64,000 bases of DNA from the NCBI RefSeq assembly GCF_019665785.1, contig NZ_CP081149.1, positions 806,001 through 870,000 on the forward strand, in the 5' to 3' direction. This DNA comes from Deefgea piscis (GTDB taxonomy: Bacteria; Pseudomonadota; Gammaproteobacteria; Burkholderiales; Chitinibacteraceae). Made by a program: the position numbers and the translations under genes. The notes under the pieces were generated by a model, which saw only the letters and a list, made by a program, of their open reading frames with translations, did no database searches and was not told where the DNA came from. Of this stretch, positions 25,896 through 35,571 are shown piece by piece (within the stretch, counting starts at the first letter, position 1; each line of letters begins with the position of its first letter).

Positions 25896-28800
25896 TTAAT
25901 GGTGGGTTTGAATTTCACCGTTATTGAGTAAGGTATTGAGTAAAGTACTTGGATCGACCGCAACCCCCGTCAGCGTAGCAACTTGTACTGCAGGGTTGCC
26001 AACGCCACTGCCATCAGCATCAAACCAGACTTTAGTATTACCCAGTCCATCAGATTCAAATTGCAAGAAAGCACCTGCTGCGACGGCATTGCCAGCGACA
26101 AAAACGCCTGCTGCAGCACTGGCACCACTGAGTAAGTCGGTAATGTCGAGGATGTCGCCACTACTGCTGGTGTTGTTGTTATCTGGCACTGCCACTTTAA
26201 AGTCTTGGATCGTATCTGAGTTCGCGGCCAAATTGCTGAGGACAAAGAGATCAGAGCCATTCCCGCCATTCAAAATATCATGTCCTACGCCACCGTTGAG
26301 GATGTCATTACCGCTACCGCCAGTGAGCGTGTCGTTACCTGTGCCGCCGTTTAAGTTGTCATTGCCTGCTTGTCCGAAAATTTCATCATTACCGCCATTG
26401 CCATAGAGTATGTTTTCATTTCCGGATGTGCCATAAATTTGATCCGCGAGTTCGCTGCCATTAACGGCAATCGCAGGATTGCCGGGGTCAAATACTTGGT
26501 ACTCAAATGAAACGTAGCGTGCCTGTTCATTCCCTCCTTGAGTATCGTCGTATTGAATCGTCCAAGAGTCACCAATCGAAGAAGGGTGACCTTGTAAATA
26601 ACTCGCAAGAGATTGACTTGGATTGCTAGTGTTAACGACCGCATCAAAATCGATGGTGGTTTTCATTAAACCACTGCCGCCAGGTGGCGCACCATCATAA
26701 GTCCAAGTGTTGGGATTGCCATCGGCAGTGCTGATGGCTTGGAATTTGATGCCATCAACAAAAATATAAATATTAACCTGTGCTTCTAAAGCATTGCCAT
26801 TTTGATCGGCAGAATTAATTTCGAATCCGCCATCGACAGCTGGATTTGCAATTTTATTGTTCCAGCTTTGGAAATTAGTCTTAAGAATAAGCTGTCCAGC
26901 ACCAGGGTCTGCATTAATTGAATTGACAAAGCCGGCTGATAGCACGCTGCTGGCTTCAGCATTGTGTCCCGAAGTTAAAGGTGCATTTCCAGAGGAAATC
27001 GCGCCCTGTGGACCAGGGATGGCGGTTTGAAAAACCTCATGGATAAATACGGATTGAGTCCACTGATGCGCGCCAGCATCATCTGAGACATTGAGTGTGA
27101 AAGCTAAATTTTGAATATCGTTGATCGGGGTTGTTGGTTTGTAGAACAAATTGTCGAGCAAATTGATCCCACCCGCTGCGTCATAGAGTGTCATGCCAGA
27201 GGTGACTGCAACATAAGTCGTACCATTAAAGTAATAAACGCCAGCAGGAACATTGGCAGCAGTAATGGTTAAGTTGTCATTTGTATCGATATCAGTCGGG
27301 GTGTCGACAAGCAAAGCGTAGTAATGATTAGTCGCAGTTGGAGCTTGAGCTGGATCGCTAGACATCCAATTATTCGTGTCGTTAATGATTGGCGCGTCAT
27401 TGACCGGCGTTACGCCGATATTCACCGTCGCCGTCGCTGTGCCGCCGAAACCATCACTCACGGTATAAGTAAAACTGGCTGGGCCGTTGTAATTGGGGTT
27501 GGGCGTGAATACCACATTGCCATTAACGAGCTCGACGCTGCCGTTACTGGCGTTTTGTACGCTAATAATACTTAGTGTGTCGCCATCAATATCGGTGTCA
27601 TTGGCGAGTAGTAACGCTGGATTAATAGTCAGTGGCTTATCTTCTGGCGTCGTTAAAACGTCATTCGCGGCGCCGGTACTGTTGTCGTTATTGGCCAAAG
27701 GATCATCGTTTTCTGGCATCACATTAATCATGACTGTGGCAGTCGAAGTGCCACCATGACCATCGCTAATGGTGTAAGAGAAGCTGGCGACACCATTAAA
27801 GTCTGCGTCAGGTGTGAATATCACTTGGCCATTGATGATACTGACTACGCCATGACTGGCATTTTGTACGCTGTCCAGACTCAGTGTGTCGCCGTCAAGG
27901 TCATGATCATTGGCTAATAAAATGGCCGGATTAATCGACAGCGCTTCATCTTCATGGGTGCTGAGTGGATCGCCTTCAAGTCCGGTGTAGCGGTCATTTT
28001 CTGCCTTTGGCGGATCATTCACTGGCGTAACACCAATATTCACCGTCGCGGTGGCGGTGCCACCAAAGCCATCGCTCACGGTATAGGTAAAACTAGCTGG
28101 ACCATGATAATCGGCTGTTGGTGTAAAGACGATTTTGCCATCCACAATCGCCACCGTGCCATGCACGGCGTTTTGCACGCTAATAATCGTCAGCGCATCG
28201 CCATCGGGGTCGCTGTCATTGGCGAGTAGTAGCGCAGGATTAATAGTCAGTGGCTTATCTTCAGGCGTTGTTAAAGCGTCATTCGCTGCGCCGGTACTGT
28301 TGTCGTCCTTGGCCAAAGGATCATCGTTTTCTGGCATCACATTAATCATGACTGTGGCAGTCGAAGTGCCACCATGACCATCGCTAATGGTGTAAGAGAA
28401 GCTAGCGACACCATTAAAGTCTGCGTCAGGTGTAAATATCACTTGGCCATTGATGATACTGACTACGCCATGACTGGCATTTTGTACGCTCACCAGACTC
28501 AGTGTATCGCCGTCAAGATCATGATCGTTGGCTAATAAAATGGCCGGATTAATCGACAGCGCTTCATCTTCATGGGTGCTCAGTGGATCACCCTCAAGCC
28601 CAGTGTAGCGATCATTTTCTGCTATCGGTGGATCATTCACGGGCGTCACGCCGATATTGACTGTTGCCGTCGCAGTGCCACCACGGCCATCGCTCACGGT
28701 ATAGGTAAAACTGGCTGGACCATGATAATCGGCTGTTGGTGTAAAGACGATTTTGCCATCCACAATCGCCACCGTGCCATGCACAGCATTTTGCACGCTG

Positions 28801-30383
28801 ATAATGGTCAGCGTATCGCCATCGGGGTCGCTGTCATTGGCGAGCAAGACAGCAGGGTTGATGGTGAGGGGTTGATCTTCTGGTGTGGTTAACGCGTCAT
28901 CGGCGGCACCGGTACTATTGTCGTTATTGGCTTTTGGTGCGTCATTGACGGGTGTAATGCCGATATTCACCGTAGCCGTAGCAGTGCCACCGCGGCCATC
29001 GCTCACGGTATAGGTAAAACTGGCTGGACCATGATAATCCGCTGCAGGCGTAAAAACGATCTTGCCATCTACAATCGCCACCGTGCCATGCACAGCGTTT
29101 TGCACGCTGATAATGGTCAGCGTATCACCATCGGGGTCGCGGTCATTGGCGAGCAGTAGCGCAGGGTTAATGGTGAGTGGCTTATCCTCTGGCGTTGTTA
29201 AGGCGTCATCAGCGGCGCCGGTACTGTTGTCGTTATTGGCTTTGGGCGGGTCATTGACTGGGGTAACGCCGATATTGACTGTTGCCGTAGCAGTGCCACC
29301 GCGGCCATCGCTCACGGTATAGGTAAAACTGGCTGGACCATGATAATCCGCTGCAGGCGTAAAAACGATTTTGCCATCTACAATCGCCACCGTGCCATGC
29401 ACAGCGTTTTGCACGCTGATAATGGTCAGCGTATCGCCATCGGGGTCGCTGTCATTGGCGAGCAGTAGCGCAGGGTTAATGGTAAGTGGTTGATCTTCTG
29501 GTGTGGTTAAGGCGTCATCAGCCGCACCGGTACTATTGTCGTTATTGGCCTTTGGTGGGTCATTGACGGGTGTCACGCCGATATTGACTGTTGCCGTCGC
29601 AGTGCCACCACGGCCATCGCTCACGGTATAGGTAAAACTGGCTGGACCATGATAATCGGCTGTTGGTGTAAAGACGATTTTGCCATCCACAATCGCCACA
29701 GTGCCATGCACAGCGTTTTGCACGCTGATAATGGTCAGCGTATCGCCATCGGGGTCGCGGTCATTGGCGAGCAGTAGCGCAGGGTTAATGGTGAGTGGCT
29801 TATCCTCTGGCGTGGTTAAAGCGTCATCAGCCGCATTTGAACTATTAAGGCTTTGGCTTGTATCGTCTCGCGCCTGTGGAGCTCGATTGCCAATAATGGG
29901 GTCAACATAAATATTTTTTCCGTCAAGCAGAATACCTTCGGTAGGAAATCCAGTTGGAATTAGCACCCGAGAGTGTGGTCCGTCTATCACCACAAAGCTA
30001 TGCCCTGCATTTTCACCGCCAGCAGCACCGGCCGCAGTGGCTGCAGCCACTTGAGTCGGGTCGGCGCCTTGCTCGATTAAGGCTTGAATTTTGGCCGCAT
30101 CACTGGCTGCACTGATTGCGGGCTGATACAAACTAGCGAGTAATTCGCTGGTAATGCTTAATGAATCTGAATGCCCAAGACTAATCGGATTCGCCCCTTC
30201 AAATTGGAGTGCAACTGCGCCAGTGGCGCCAGTTTGAATGGTGTCACCGGCATTCACCTTATCGCCGACTTGAAGTGTATGGGTTTGCCCAGCGGCGGTT
30301 AGCACTTTGACTTCGCCGATCACCTGCGTCACGGTGCCTTTGCTGGCAATGGTGTGAGTCGAGATATTTGCTTGCTTGGCCAT
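25896..30383 (-). CDS. lapA: LapA-like RTX adhesin with retention module, TAAG cleavage motif and eight tandem repeats
   Basis: A 1495-residue surface adhesin secreted by LapBCE. Residues about 1-115 form the retention module that plugs the outer-membrane channel. TAAG at 116-119, followed by GENAG, matches the LapG di-alanine cleavage motif. Residues 186-996 hold eight repeats of about 103 residues (DDALTTPED... DGDTLTIISVQNA... SFTYTVSDG... VTPVND), Ig/cadherin-like and probably calcium-binding. Residues 1000-1310 form a non-repetitive C-terminal region; about 1316-1385 has RTX nonapeptides (GGNDEIFGQ, GGTGNDTLTG), then a type I secretion signal. It is much smaller than Pseudomonas LapA. 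It is convergent with lapC and divergent from the regulator and lapG-lapD. Confidence 0.93.
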   Translation of the reverse strand: MAKQANISTHTIASKGTVTQVIGEVKVLTAAGQTHTLQVGDKVNAGDTIQTGATGAVALQFEGANPISLGHSDSLSITSELLASLYQPAISAASDAAKIQALIEQGADPTQVAAATAAGAAGGENAGHSFVVIDGPHSRVLIPTGFPTEGILLDGKNIYVDPIIGNRAPQARDDTSQSLNSSNAADDALTTPEDKPLTINPALLLANDRDPDGDTLTIISVQNAVHGTVAIVDGKIVFTPTADYHGPASFTYTVSDGRGGTATATVNIGVTPVNDPPKANNDNSTGAADDALTTPEDQPLTINPALLLANDSDPDGDTLTIISVQNAVHGTVAIVDGKIVFTPAADYHGPASFTYTVSDGRGGTATATVNIGVTPVNDPPKANNDNSTGAADDALTTPEDKPLTINPALLLANDRDPDGDTLTIISVQNAVHGTVAIVDGKIVFTPAADYHGPASFTYTVSDGRGGTATATVNIGITPVNDAPKANNDNSTGAADDALTTPEDQPLTINPAVLLANDSDPDGDTLTIISVQNAVHGTVAIVDGKIVFTPTADYHGPASFTYTVSDGRGGTATATVNIGVTPVNDPPIAENDRYTGLEGDPLSTHEDEALSINPAILLANDHDLDGDTLSLVSVQNASHGVVSIINGQVIFTPDADFNGVASFSYTISDGHGGTSTATVMINVMPENDDPLAKDDNSTGAANDALTTPEDKPLTINPALLLANDSDPDGDALTIISVQNAVHGTVAIVDGKIVFTPTADYHGPASFTYTVSDGFGGTATATVNIGVTPVNDPPKAENDRYTGLEGDPLSTHEDEALSINPAILLANDHDLDGDTLSLDSVQNASHGVVSIINGQVIFTPDADFNGVASFSYTISDGHGGTSTATVMINVMPENDDPLANNDNSTGAANDVLTTPEDKPLTINPALLLANDTDIDGDTLSIISVQNASNGSVELVNGNVVFTPNPNYNGPASFTYTVSDGFGGTATATVNIGVTPVNDAPIINDTNNWMSSDPAQAPTATNHYYALLVDTPTDIDTNDNLTITAANVPAGVYYFNGTTYVAVTSGMTLYDAAGGINLLDNLFYKPTTPINDIQNLAFTLNVSDDAGAHQWTQSVFIHEVFQTAIPGPQGAISSGNAPLTSGHNAEASSVLSAGFVNSINADPGAGQLILKTNFQSWNNKIANPAVDGGFEINSADQNGNALEAQVNIYIFVDGIKFQAISTADGNPNTWTYDGAPPGGSGLMKTTIDFDAVVNTSNPSQSLASYLQGHPSSIGDSWTIQYDDTQGGNEQARYVSFEYQVFDPGNPAIAVNGSELADQIYGTSGNENILYGNGGNDEIFGQAGNDNLNGGTGNDTLTGGSGNDILNGGVGHDILNGGNGSDLFVLSNLAANSDTIQDFKVAVPDNNNTSSSGDILDITDLLSGASAAAGVFVAGNAVAAGAFLQFESDGLGNTKVWFDADGSGVGNPAVQVATLTGVAVDPSTLLNTLLNNGEIQTHH
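27395..29828 (-). repeat. Eight 309-bp tandem repeats in lapA, in an A-A-A-A-B-A-B-A order
   Basis: The repeats are in register with the protein (103 codons each; the last lacks its tail). Type A units (TTPEDKPLTINPA, NAVHGTVAIVDGK) are close to identical at the DNA level in the first four and the sixth. Type B units (STHEDEALSINPA, NASHGVVSIINGQ) are the fifth and seventh. The A-B pair therefore looks duplicated as a 618-bp unit. Low silent divergence suggests recent recombination. Confidence 0.88.
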
Positions 30384-30618
30384 GATGAGATTCTCGCTAT
30401 AGGTAATGCGGTCTAATTGCTGTCATTGGTATTTCACAGGGCTTAGACCTAAACTATTGAAGAGGCTTAAAGTCGATCAATGCTAGGCAGTGCTCAAGTT
30501 CGATGACAAAAAGCGACCGCCGCTTTGATGCTACTTAACAATGCAATCGAACTTTTGCGTCACGACTTATGCATGATCTTGATTCTATGGCCTTGTTGTT
30601 GCGATCGAATCGTCCTCA

Positions 30619-30641
30619 GGTACTAGGGTTAAACCCGTACC
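30619..30641. promoter_or_regulatory. Operator-like palindrome upstream of the lap regulator
   Basis: GGTAC-TA-GGGTT-A-AACCC-GTACC is a near-perfect dyad 27 bp before the ATG of the LuxR-type gene, in the 284-bp divergent gap shared with lapA. It may be an operator for either gene; LuxR-family dimers bind such dyads. Confidence 0.45.
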
Positions 30642-30667
30642 CTTGCCAATACTCAGCGGGATGAATC

Positions 30668-31297
30668 ATGTCTGAGACAGATTGTGTCATTTCTAATCAT
30701 GCTGAATTTCAAGCGCTTTGGGCGCAGGTTTTGGCTGGAAAAGGGCATTTAATGCCGTGTGCTGATATGCCGCCGTTGGCGGATTTATTACTTAAGCCGC
30801 CACGGTCTTGTATTTTGGATATGCGAATTTTTTCGAGCATGCCAGAACCGCTGTTTTTGATGAATCTGGCTAAAGCGACATGCTTGCTGTTGGGTTTTCG
30901 CGAGCTATCTGTCGATGCGGAGCTCGCTTGGCTGGCCATCGGTGTGAAGGCTTGCTGCACGCCTGATTTGCCGTTGGCGCGCTTACAGGTGATTGTGGAT
31001 GTCACCTCGCGCGATGGGATTTGGGTTTCGACTGGCGCATTGCCATTTTTATTAAAAGGTTTGCAGCATTACACCGCTTCGCATTCTGTGCACGATACGA
31101 ATAAAAATTTAAAGCAACTCACCCCTCAAGAACGAAAAATTGCCAATTTAGTGGCGCAAGGCCAGTCAAATAAACTCATCGCTCGTGAGTTGAATATTTC
31201 AGATCGCACAGTGAAAACGCATTTAAGTACGATTTTTTCCAAATTAAATATTTCTGACCGAGTTCATTTGGCTTTGTTTATGAATCGTCAGTTTTAA
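30668..31297 (+). CDS. LuxR-family regulator with degenerate receiver-like domain
   Basis: A 209-residue protein. The C-terminal LuxR/FixJ helix-turn-helix is clear: LTPQERKIANLVAQGQSNKLIARELNIS then DRTVKTHLSTIFSKLNI. Residues 1-130 resemble a receiver in spacing: an aspartate in SCILDMRI fits the phospho-acceptor, but the N-terminal acidic pair (CVISNHAEF) and the conserved lysine are missing. It is thus probably not a normal phosphorylation-driven regulator. Its place between divergent lapA and lapG suggests it controls adhesin genes. The next gene follows with little or no gap. Confidence 0.82.
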   Translation: MSETDCVISNHAEFQALWAQVLAGKGHLMPCADMPPLADLLLKPPRSCILDMRIFSSMPEPLFLMNLAKATCLLLGFRELSVDAELAWLAIGVKACCTPDLPLARLQVIVDVTSRDGIWVSTGALPFLLKGLQHYTASHSVHDTNKNLKQLTPQERKIANLVAQGQSNKLIARELNISDRTVKTHLSTIFSKLNISDRVHLALFMNRQF

Positions 31298-31333
31298 TTG
31301 GCGATCAGTTGGCATGAATTTAATAGGTGTTTT

Positions 31334-32041
31334 GTGTGGCAATTCAATAAATTATTTCGATATTTCACTTGGCGGCAATGGTTAGTTGTTGCGGCTTTGC
31401 TATTGCCGCAAATCATTTTGTTGTCAGATAGTCAAGGAGATGATCCGTTTCGATTAAGTCCGCAGATGTTAGATAAAGTCGATAAAAAATATGGCGCAGC
31501 AAGTAGACAAAGACTAGAAGCTTGGCAGGTCTTATTGGCGAGTGATAAAACAATCGGTGAATTAAAAAAATTAAAACTAGTGAATGATTTTTTTAATCAA
31601 CAAATTATGTTTGTGAGTGATGCTCAAAACTGGGGCGTAGAGGACTACTGGGCAACGCCGATTGAAATGTTAGCTAAAGGGCGAGGAGATTGTGAGGACT
31701 TTGCGATTGCTAAGTATTTTGCTTTGTTAGCCTTAGGCGTAGCAGAAAACAAATTAAGAATTACCTACGTACAAGCCAGTGGTTTTGGGCCTAATAATTT
31801 AGCGCATATGGTTTTAAGCTATTATCCGGCCCCTGCCGAAATGCCATTGATTTTAGATAATTTAATCCCTGAAGTTCGTCAAGCCACTTTACGTCCGGAT
31901 TTAATACCAATTTATAGTTTTAATGGTCAAGGTCTTTGGTTAGCTAAAGACCGCAGTAATGGTAATGCCAGCGCGAGGAAAAATAATATTGGTTTTTGGT
32001 CGCAATTAGTGTCACGTCGTGGTCATGAATTTGATGATTGA
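31334..32041 (+). CDS. lapG: LapG-like periplasmic cysteine protease (DUF920 / transglutaminase-like)
   Basis: LapG cuts the adhesin behind its retention module, releasing it from the cell. The protein (235 residues from GTG 31334) has an N-terminal signal anchor (WLVVAALLLPQIILL) and the catalytic triad: Cys in GRGDCEDFAIAKYF (about C120), His in NLAHMVLSYY (about H158) and Asp in LILDNL (about D175). The conserved WATPIEML precedes the cysteine. No ATG is available; GTG 31334 has AGGT 5 bp upstream, while TTG 31298, abutting the previous stop, is the alternative. LapG is inhibited by c-di-GMP-bound LapD, the next gene. Confidence 0.92.
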   Translation: MWQFNKLFRYFTWRQWLVVAALLLPQIILLSDSQGDDPFRLSPQMLDKVDKKYGAASRQRLEAWQVLLASDKTIGELKKLKLVNDFFNQQIMFVSDAQNWGVEDYWATPIEMLAKGRGDCEDFAIAKYFALLALGVAENKLRITYVQASGFGPNNLAHMVLSYYPAPAEMPLILDNLIPEVRQATLRPDLIPIYSFNGQGLWLAKDRSNGNASARKNNIGFWSQLVSRRGHEFDD

Positions 32042-32070
32042 AATGACTTTGCAGTTTTAAGGAGAGCGTG

Positions 32071-34029
32071 ATGACACTGTTAAAACAGTTGATTCTAATG
32101 ATTGTATTATTATTTAGCGTGTTATTTTGTGGCAGTATTTATTTAAACATACAAAGTTCACGCTCTTTTTTGACTGAGCAATTAAGCACTATTTCTCAGG
32201 ACACGGCAACCTCATTGGGCATGCAGTTATCGCCGTTGATTTTAGACCCACAGCAGCGGGTTATCGTACAAAGTATGCTCGATGCGGTATTTGATAGTGG
32301 CTATTACCGAAAAATCCAAATTGTTGATGTGAATGGGATTGTCATTTTAGAAAGAATTGCGCCTTTGCATGTTAATCAGGTGCCCGATTGGTTTGTGCGA
32401 TTATTTCCAATCGAAACGCCAAGCGGTGAAGCACTGATGAATCATGGTTGGCAGCAAGCGGGATCAATTCGGATTGCAGCCAATCCGGGGATTGCGTATG
32501 CCTCATTGTGGGGAAGTAGTGTGAATGCTTTTTATTGGTTTTTGGCGGCATTTATTCTGACTTTATGCGTTGCGATTAGCCTGTTGCACGTCGTTTTACG
32601 TCCATTACGTGCAGTTGAAATGCAAGCCATGGCCATTTGTAATCGGGAATATCCAGCGCCAAGCCCATTGCCGTGGACTTTAGATTTACGCCGAGTGGTG
32701 CAAGCGATGAATCAAATGACGCAAAAGCTCAAAGAAATGTTTGTAGAGCAAATGGCTAGCATTGATCGACTGCGGCAAGACGCCTATCTTGATCGGCTAA
32801 CGGGTTTACCTAATCGGCGTTATTTTGATTTGCATTTTCAGCAGATTTTAGCGGCTGATGAAGCCTTAGCTTATCGTGCTTTATTGTTTTTAGAGGTGAG
32901 CCACTTAAATGCACTCAATGAGCAGCAAGGCTTTCAGACGGTTGATGCATTATTGATCGCGATCGCTGACCTGTTAAAAACCAATTTAGCCAATAGCGCT
33001 GAAGACTCATTTATTGCGCGAATGAGTGGCAATACATTTGCTTGTTTGATTGCCGATGCAGAATCAGAGCAAGTTGCGCAGATTGCGAGCGATTTGATGC
33101 AGCAACTGAGTACCCTTAACGAACAGGGCCTGACGCCGTATGCACAAATTGGTCATATAGGCGTGGTGATGTATCACTCGCAAACGGGGAGTGAATGGCT
33201 GTCTGAAGTCGATTTGGCCCTACGTACCGCCCAAGCTGCGGGCACCAATACTTTTTATCTGGATGAAGGTCAGGATAAAAATACTTTGGCAACGCGCAAT
33301 GCCACGCAATGGCGTGATTTATTGCAAACGACTTTAACCCAGCAAAATATCGAGCTTGATACGCAGCGCGTTAAAGCGCTCGATGGTCAGAGTTTGCACC
33401 ATGAGGTGTTTGCGCGAATTCGGGATGCCGATGGTGAGTTGATCCCTGCTGCCTTATTTATACCGATGGCCAAGCGCCATGGCTTATTACCGCAGTTTGA
33501 TCGTTTAGTGATTGATCGCTGTTTAACGCAAATGGCTGCAGCACCGCCACAAACTCGGTTGGCGATTAATTTATTTGGTATTTCTATTGCTGATGCTGAG
33601 TTTATGGCTTGGCTTGGCGATCGATTAATTGCCACGCCGCATCTGGCGCAGCGGCTGAGTTTTGAATTGGCTGAGCATGAAGCGATCCACCAATTGAGCG
33701 ATGTGGCTGGCTTTATCGACAAAATGACGCCGCTTCAGGTGCAAGTTGGCTTAGATAATGTAGGGCGCGGTTTGAGTTCATTGGCGTATTTAAGCCGGCT
33801 AAAAGTCAATTATCTCAAAGTGGATGGCGCGTTTAGTCAGCAAATTGATCACAATCGAGATCACCAATTTTATATGGATGCGATGATTAAAATTGCCCAT
33901 GGTTTGGATTTTATGGTGATCGCCAAATCCGTCGAAACCGCCGCCGAGCAGGCAACGTTAGCGGCGATGCGAATCGATGGCGTTCAAGGGTTTATTGTCG
34001 AAGAAATCATGCGGTGGGATGTTGCTTGA
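32071..34029 (+). CDS. lapD: LapD-like c-di-GMP receptor with degenerate GGDEF and EAL domains
   Basis: This 652-residue inner-membrane receptor holds LapG when c-di-GMP is bound. Order: membrane helix (8-25), periplasmic LapD/MoxY N-terminal domain (about 26-150), second helix (WFLAAFILTLCVAISLL), HAMP (LRPLRAVEMQA), GGDEF-like domain where the active site reads RMSGNTF, and an EAL-like domain where EAL is replaced (LHHEVFARI). Both enzymatic motifs are lost, as in LapD proteins that only bind the nucleotide. AAGGAGAG sits just before GTGATG; ATG 32071 is chosen. The gene lies 29 bp after lapG. Confidence 0.93.
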   Translation: MTLLKQLILMIVLLFSVLFCGSIYLNIQSSRSFLTEQLSTISQDTATSLGMQLSPLILDPQQRVIVQSMLDAVFDSGYYRKIQIVDVNGIVILERIAPLHVNQVPDWFVRLFPIETPSGEALMNHGWQQAGSIRIAANPGIAYASLWGSSVNAFYWFLAAFILTLCVAISLLHVVLRPLRAVEMQAMAICNREYPAPSPLPWTLDLRRVVQAMNQMTQKLKEMFVEQMASIDRLRQDAYLDRLTGLPNRRYFDLHFQQILAADEALAYRALLFLEVSHLNALNEQQGFQTVDALLIAIADLLKTNLANSAEDSFIARMSGNTFACLIADAESEQVAQIASDLMQQLSTLNEQGLTPYAQIGHIGVVMYHSQTGSEWLSEVDLALRTAQAAGTNTFYLDEGQDKNTLATRNATQWRDLLQTTLTQQNIELDTQRVKALDGQSLHHEVFARIRDADGELIPAALFIPMAKRHGLLPQFDRLVIDRCLTQMAAAPPQTRLAINLFGISIADAEFMAWLGDRLIATPHLAQRLSFELAEHEAIHQLSDVAGFIDKMTPLQVQVGLDNVGRGLSSLAYLSRLKVNYLKVDGAFSQQIDHNRDHQFYMDAMIKIAHGLDFMVIAKSVETAAEQATLAAMRIDGVQGFIVEEIMRWDVA

Positions 34030-34097
34030 TAGGGTATTGACTTCTGAATTATATTTAATAAGAGTCTTGTCGATATACCGTATGAAATATATCGATG

Positions 34098-34157
34098 GCC
34101 ATGAGCGCTGTTGCGCTCATGGCGTTGGACGGCCTCAGCCAATTAAGTTGGCTGAGG
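34098..34157. terminator. Two hairpins between convergent lapD and the TPM gene
   Basis: GCCATGAGCGC (34098-34108) is perfectly inverted at 34113-34123, and CCTCAGCCAA (34133-34142) at 34148-34157. Neither has a clear T-run. The pair lies in the gap between convergent genes and may act in both directions. Confidence 0.55.
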
Positions 34158-34165
34158 GTAGGGGT

Positions 34166-34669
34166 TTAAATCACAATCACTGGCTCATTAGTTAGTTCGT
34201 TAGGATTCTCGCCATCCATTGGCAAAGGAAAATGCTGCGCCAATAAGTCGCCCAATTGCGTCAGCGTTTGGCTTAAACCGGGCAGCACCTGATTTGCGGC
34301 CAGATCGCGCTCTAATTGCTGGCAAATGGCTTGCCACTGCGCTGGCGGTACTTTGTTGGCAATGCCACGATCGGCCACTAATTCTAGTTGCCGCTCAGCT
34401 AGTAACAGATACAGCACGATGCCGGTATTGCCCTCGGTATCCCAAACGCGTAGATCAGAAAACCAGCTTAGCGCTCGCTCACGGGCGGTGGTGTTTTGCC
34501 AAATTAAAGCTATCGGTAAGCGCGCCTCGATGATTAATCGAATCTCTCCCCGATGCCCTTGCTCAGCGGTGCTAATGACTTGGCTCAGCGTCGCTTGGCT
34601 TGCTGGATTAAAATAGCGCACAGCCTGATTGGGCTTTAAGTGCAGCCAGAGGCGTTTAAATTTTTGCAT
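34166..34669 (-). CDS. TPM-domain protein
   Basis: A 167-residue protein with a TPM-like fold (LSQVISTAEQGHRGEIRLIIEA, IVLYLLLAERQLELVADRGIANKVP, then a helical C-terminus). There is no signal peptide or obvious membrane helix. Its ATG at 34669 overlaps the stop of the preceding TPM gene (TAATG), with GGAGG upstream inside that gene. It is the third gene of a lemA-ygcG-TPM operon, a set found together in many proteobacteria. The role of the set is unclear; envelope maintenance is a common guess. Confidence 0.82.
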   Translation of the reverse strand: MQKFKRLWLHLKPNQAVRYFNPASQATLSQVISTAEQGHRGEIRLIIEARLPIALIWQNTTARERALSWFSDLRVWDTEGNTGIVLYLLLAERQLELVADRGIANKVPPAQWQAICQQLERDLAANQVLPGLSQTLTQLGDLLAQHFPLPMDGENPNELTNEPVIVI

Positions 34670-35571
34670 TACCATCCTCCCGAGGCGCCACCGCCTCCAA
34701 ATCCACCACCACCGCCGCTGAAACCGCCACCGCCTCCGCCGCCAAATCCGCCGCCACCATAACCACCGCGATGATTAAAACCGCCGCCGCGTCCGCTTTG
34801 ATGGCTTAAAACGAGGCCGATAAGTTCGATAAATAAACGACTAGTAACAATGCTCAGCGTCAATGCCATGCCGATGCCAAGTAGCAAAGCCAGCGTGATC
34901 GGTGTGCCGGTGCTGATGGCGGCAAAACCACTCACTGCGGCCACGCCGCCGCGTCCCAGCCAGCGACCGCCGATTTGGCTCAAAATAAAGCCAGCAAATA
35001 AAATCCCCGCCAATGTGAGCGGCTCTAAGCCAAGGATTTTAAATGGCGCAGCAGCAGCCGGCGCAGTCGCCGCAGGCGGTAGTGCTTCACCATCAATCAC
35101 GGCGCTGATTTTGGCCACGCCAGCGTCGATACCGCCGACAAAATCACCTTGCCGGAACGCGGGTAAAATAAACTCACGAATAATCCGGCTGCTCACCACA
35201 TCGGGCAAAGCGCCTTCAAGACCACGACCGACTTCGATACGCACTTTTTTATCGTCTTTGGCGACCAATAGCAGCACACCATCATCCACGCCTTTGCGGC
35301 CCAATTGCCATTGATCGACCACTTTAATCGCAAATTGCTCAATGCTTTCATCGCCAGTGCTTGGTACGATCAGCACCGCCAATTGGCTACCTTTGCGCTG
35401 CTCTAAGCTGGCTAACTGCTGATCTAGCGTGGCAGTTTGCTGGGCATTGAGCGTCTGCGTTAAATCGGTAACACGAGCATTAAGCTGGGGTATTGCTATG
35501 CTGGCGGCAAATAAAAAAGGGCATAGCAATATACCTAACATATAGATTAATAATTGGCAGCGGCGCTGCAT
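34669..35571 (-). CDS. YgcG-like TPM-domain membrane protein with glycine-rich tail
   Basis: A 300-residue protein: signal peptide (YMLGILLCPFLFAASIA), TPM domain (about 30-165; GSQLAVLIVPST, GVLLLVAKDDKKVRIEVGRGLEGALPD), an Ala/Pro linker, membrane helices (about 180-260) and a tail of Gly-rich repeats (GGYGGGGFGGGG, residues 270-300). The TPM domain faces the periplasm. The start overlaps the lemA stop by one base (TAATG), so the genes are translationally coupled. Confidence 0.88.
   Translation of the reverse strand: MQRRCQLLIYMLGILLCPFLFAASIAIPQLNARVTDLTQTLNAQQTATLDQQLASLEQRKGSQLAVLIVPSTGDESIEQFAIKVVDQWQLGRKGVDDGVLLLVAKDDKKVRIEVGRGLEGALPDVVSSRIIREFILPAFRQGDFVGGIDAGVAKISAVIDGEALPPAATAPAAAAPFKILGLEPLTLAGILFAGFILSQIGGRWLGRGGVAAVSGFAAISTGTPITLALLLGIGMALTLSIVTSRLFIELIGLVLSHQSGRGGGFNHRGGYGGGGFGGGGGGGFSGGGGGFGGGGASGGW

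Noticed and set aside
27324..29910. A ladder of plus-strand ORFs opposite the lapA repeats
   Set aside because: They recur with the 309-bp repeat period and are shadows of the adhesin coding strand.
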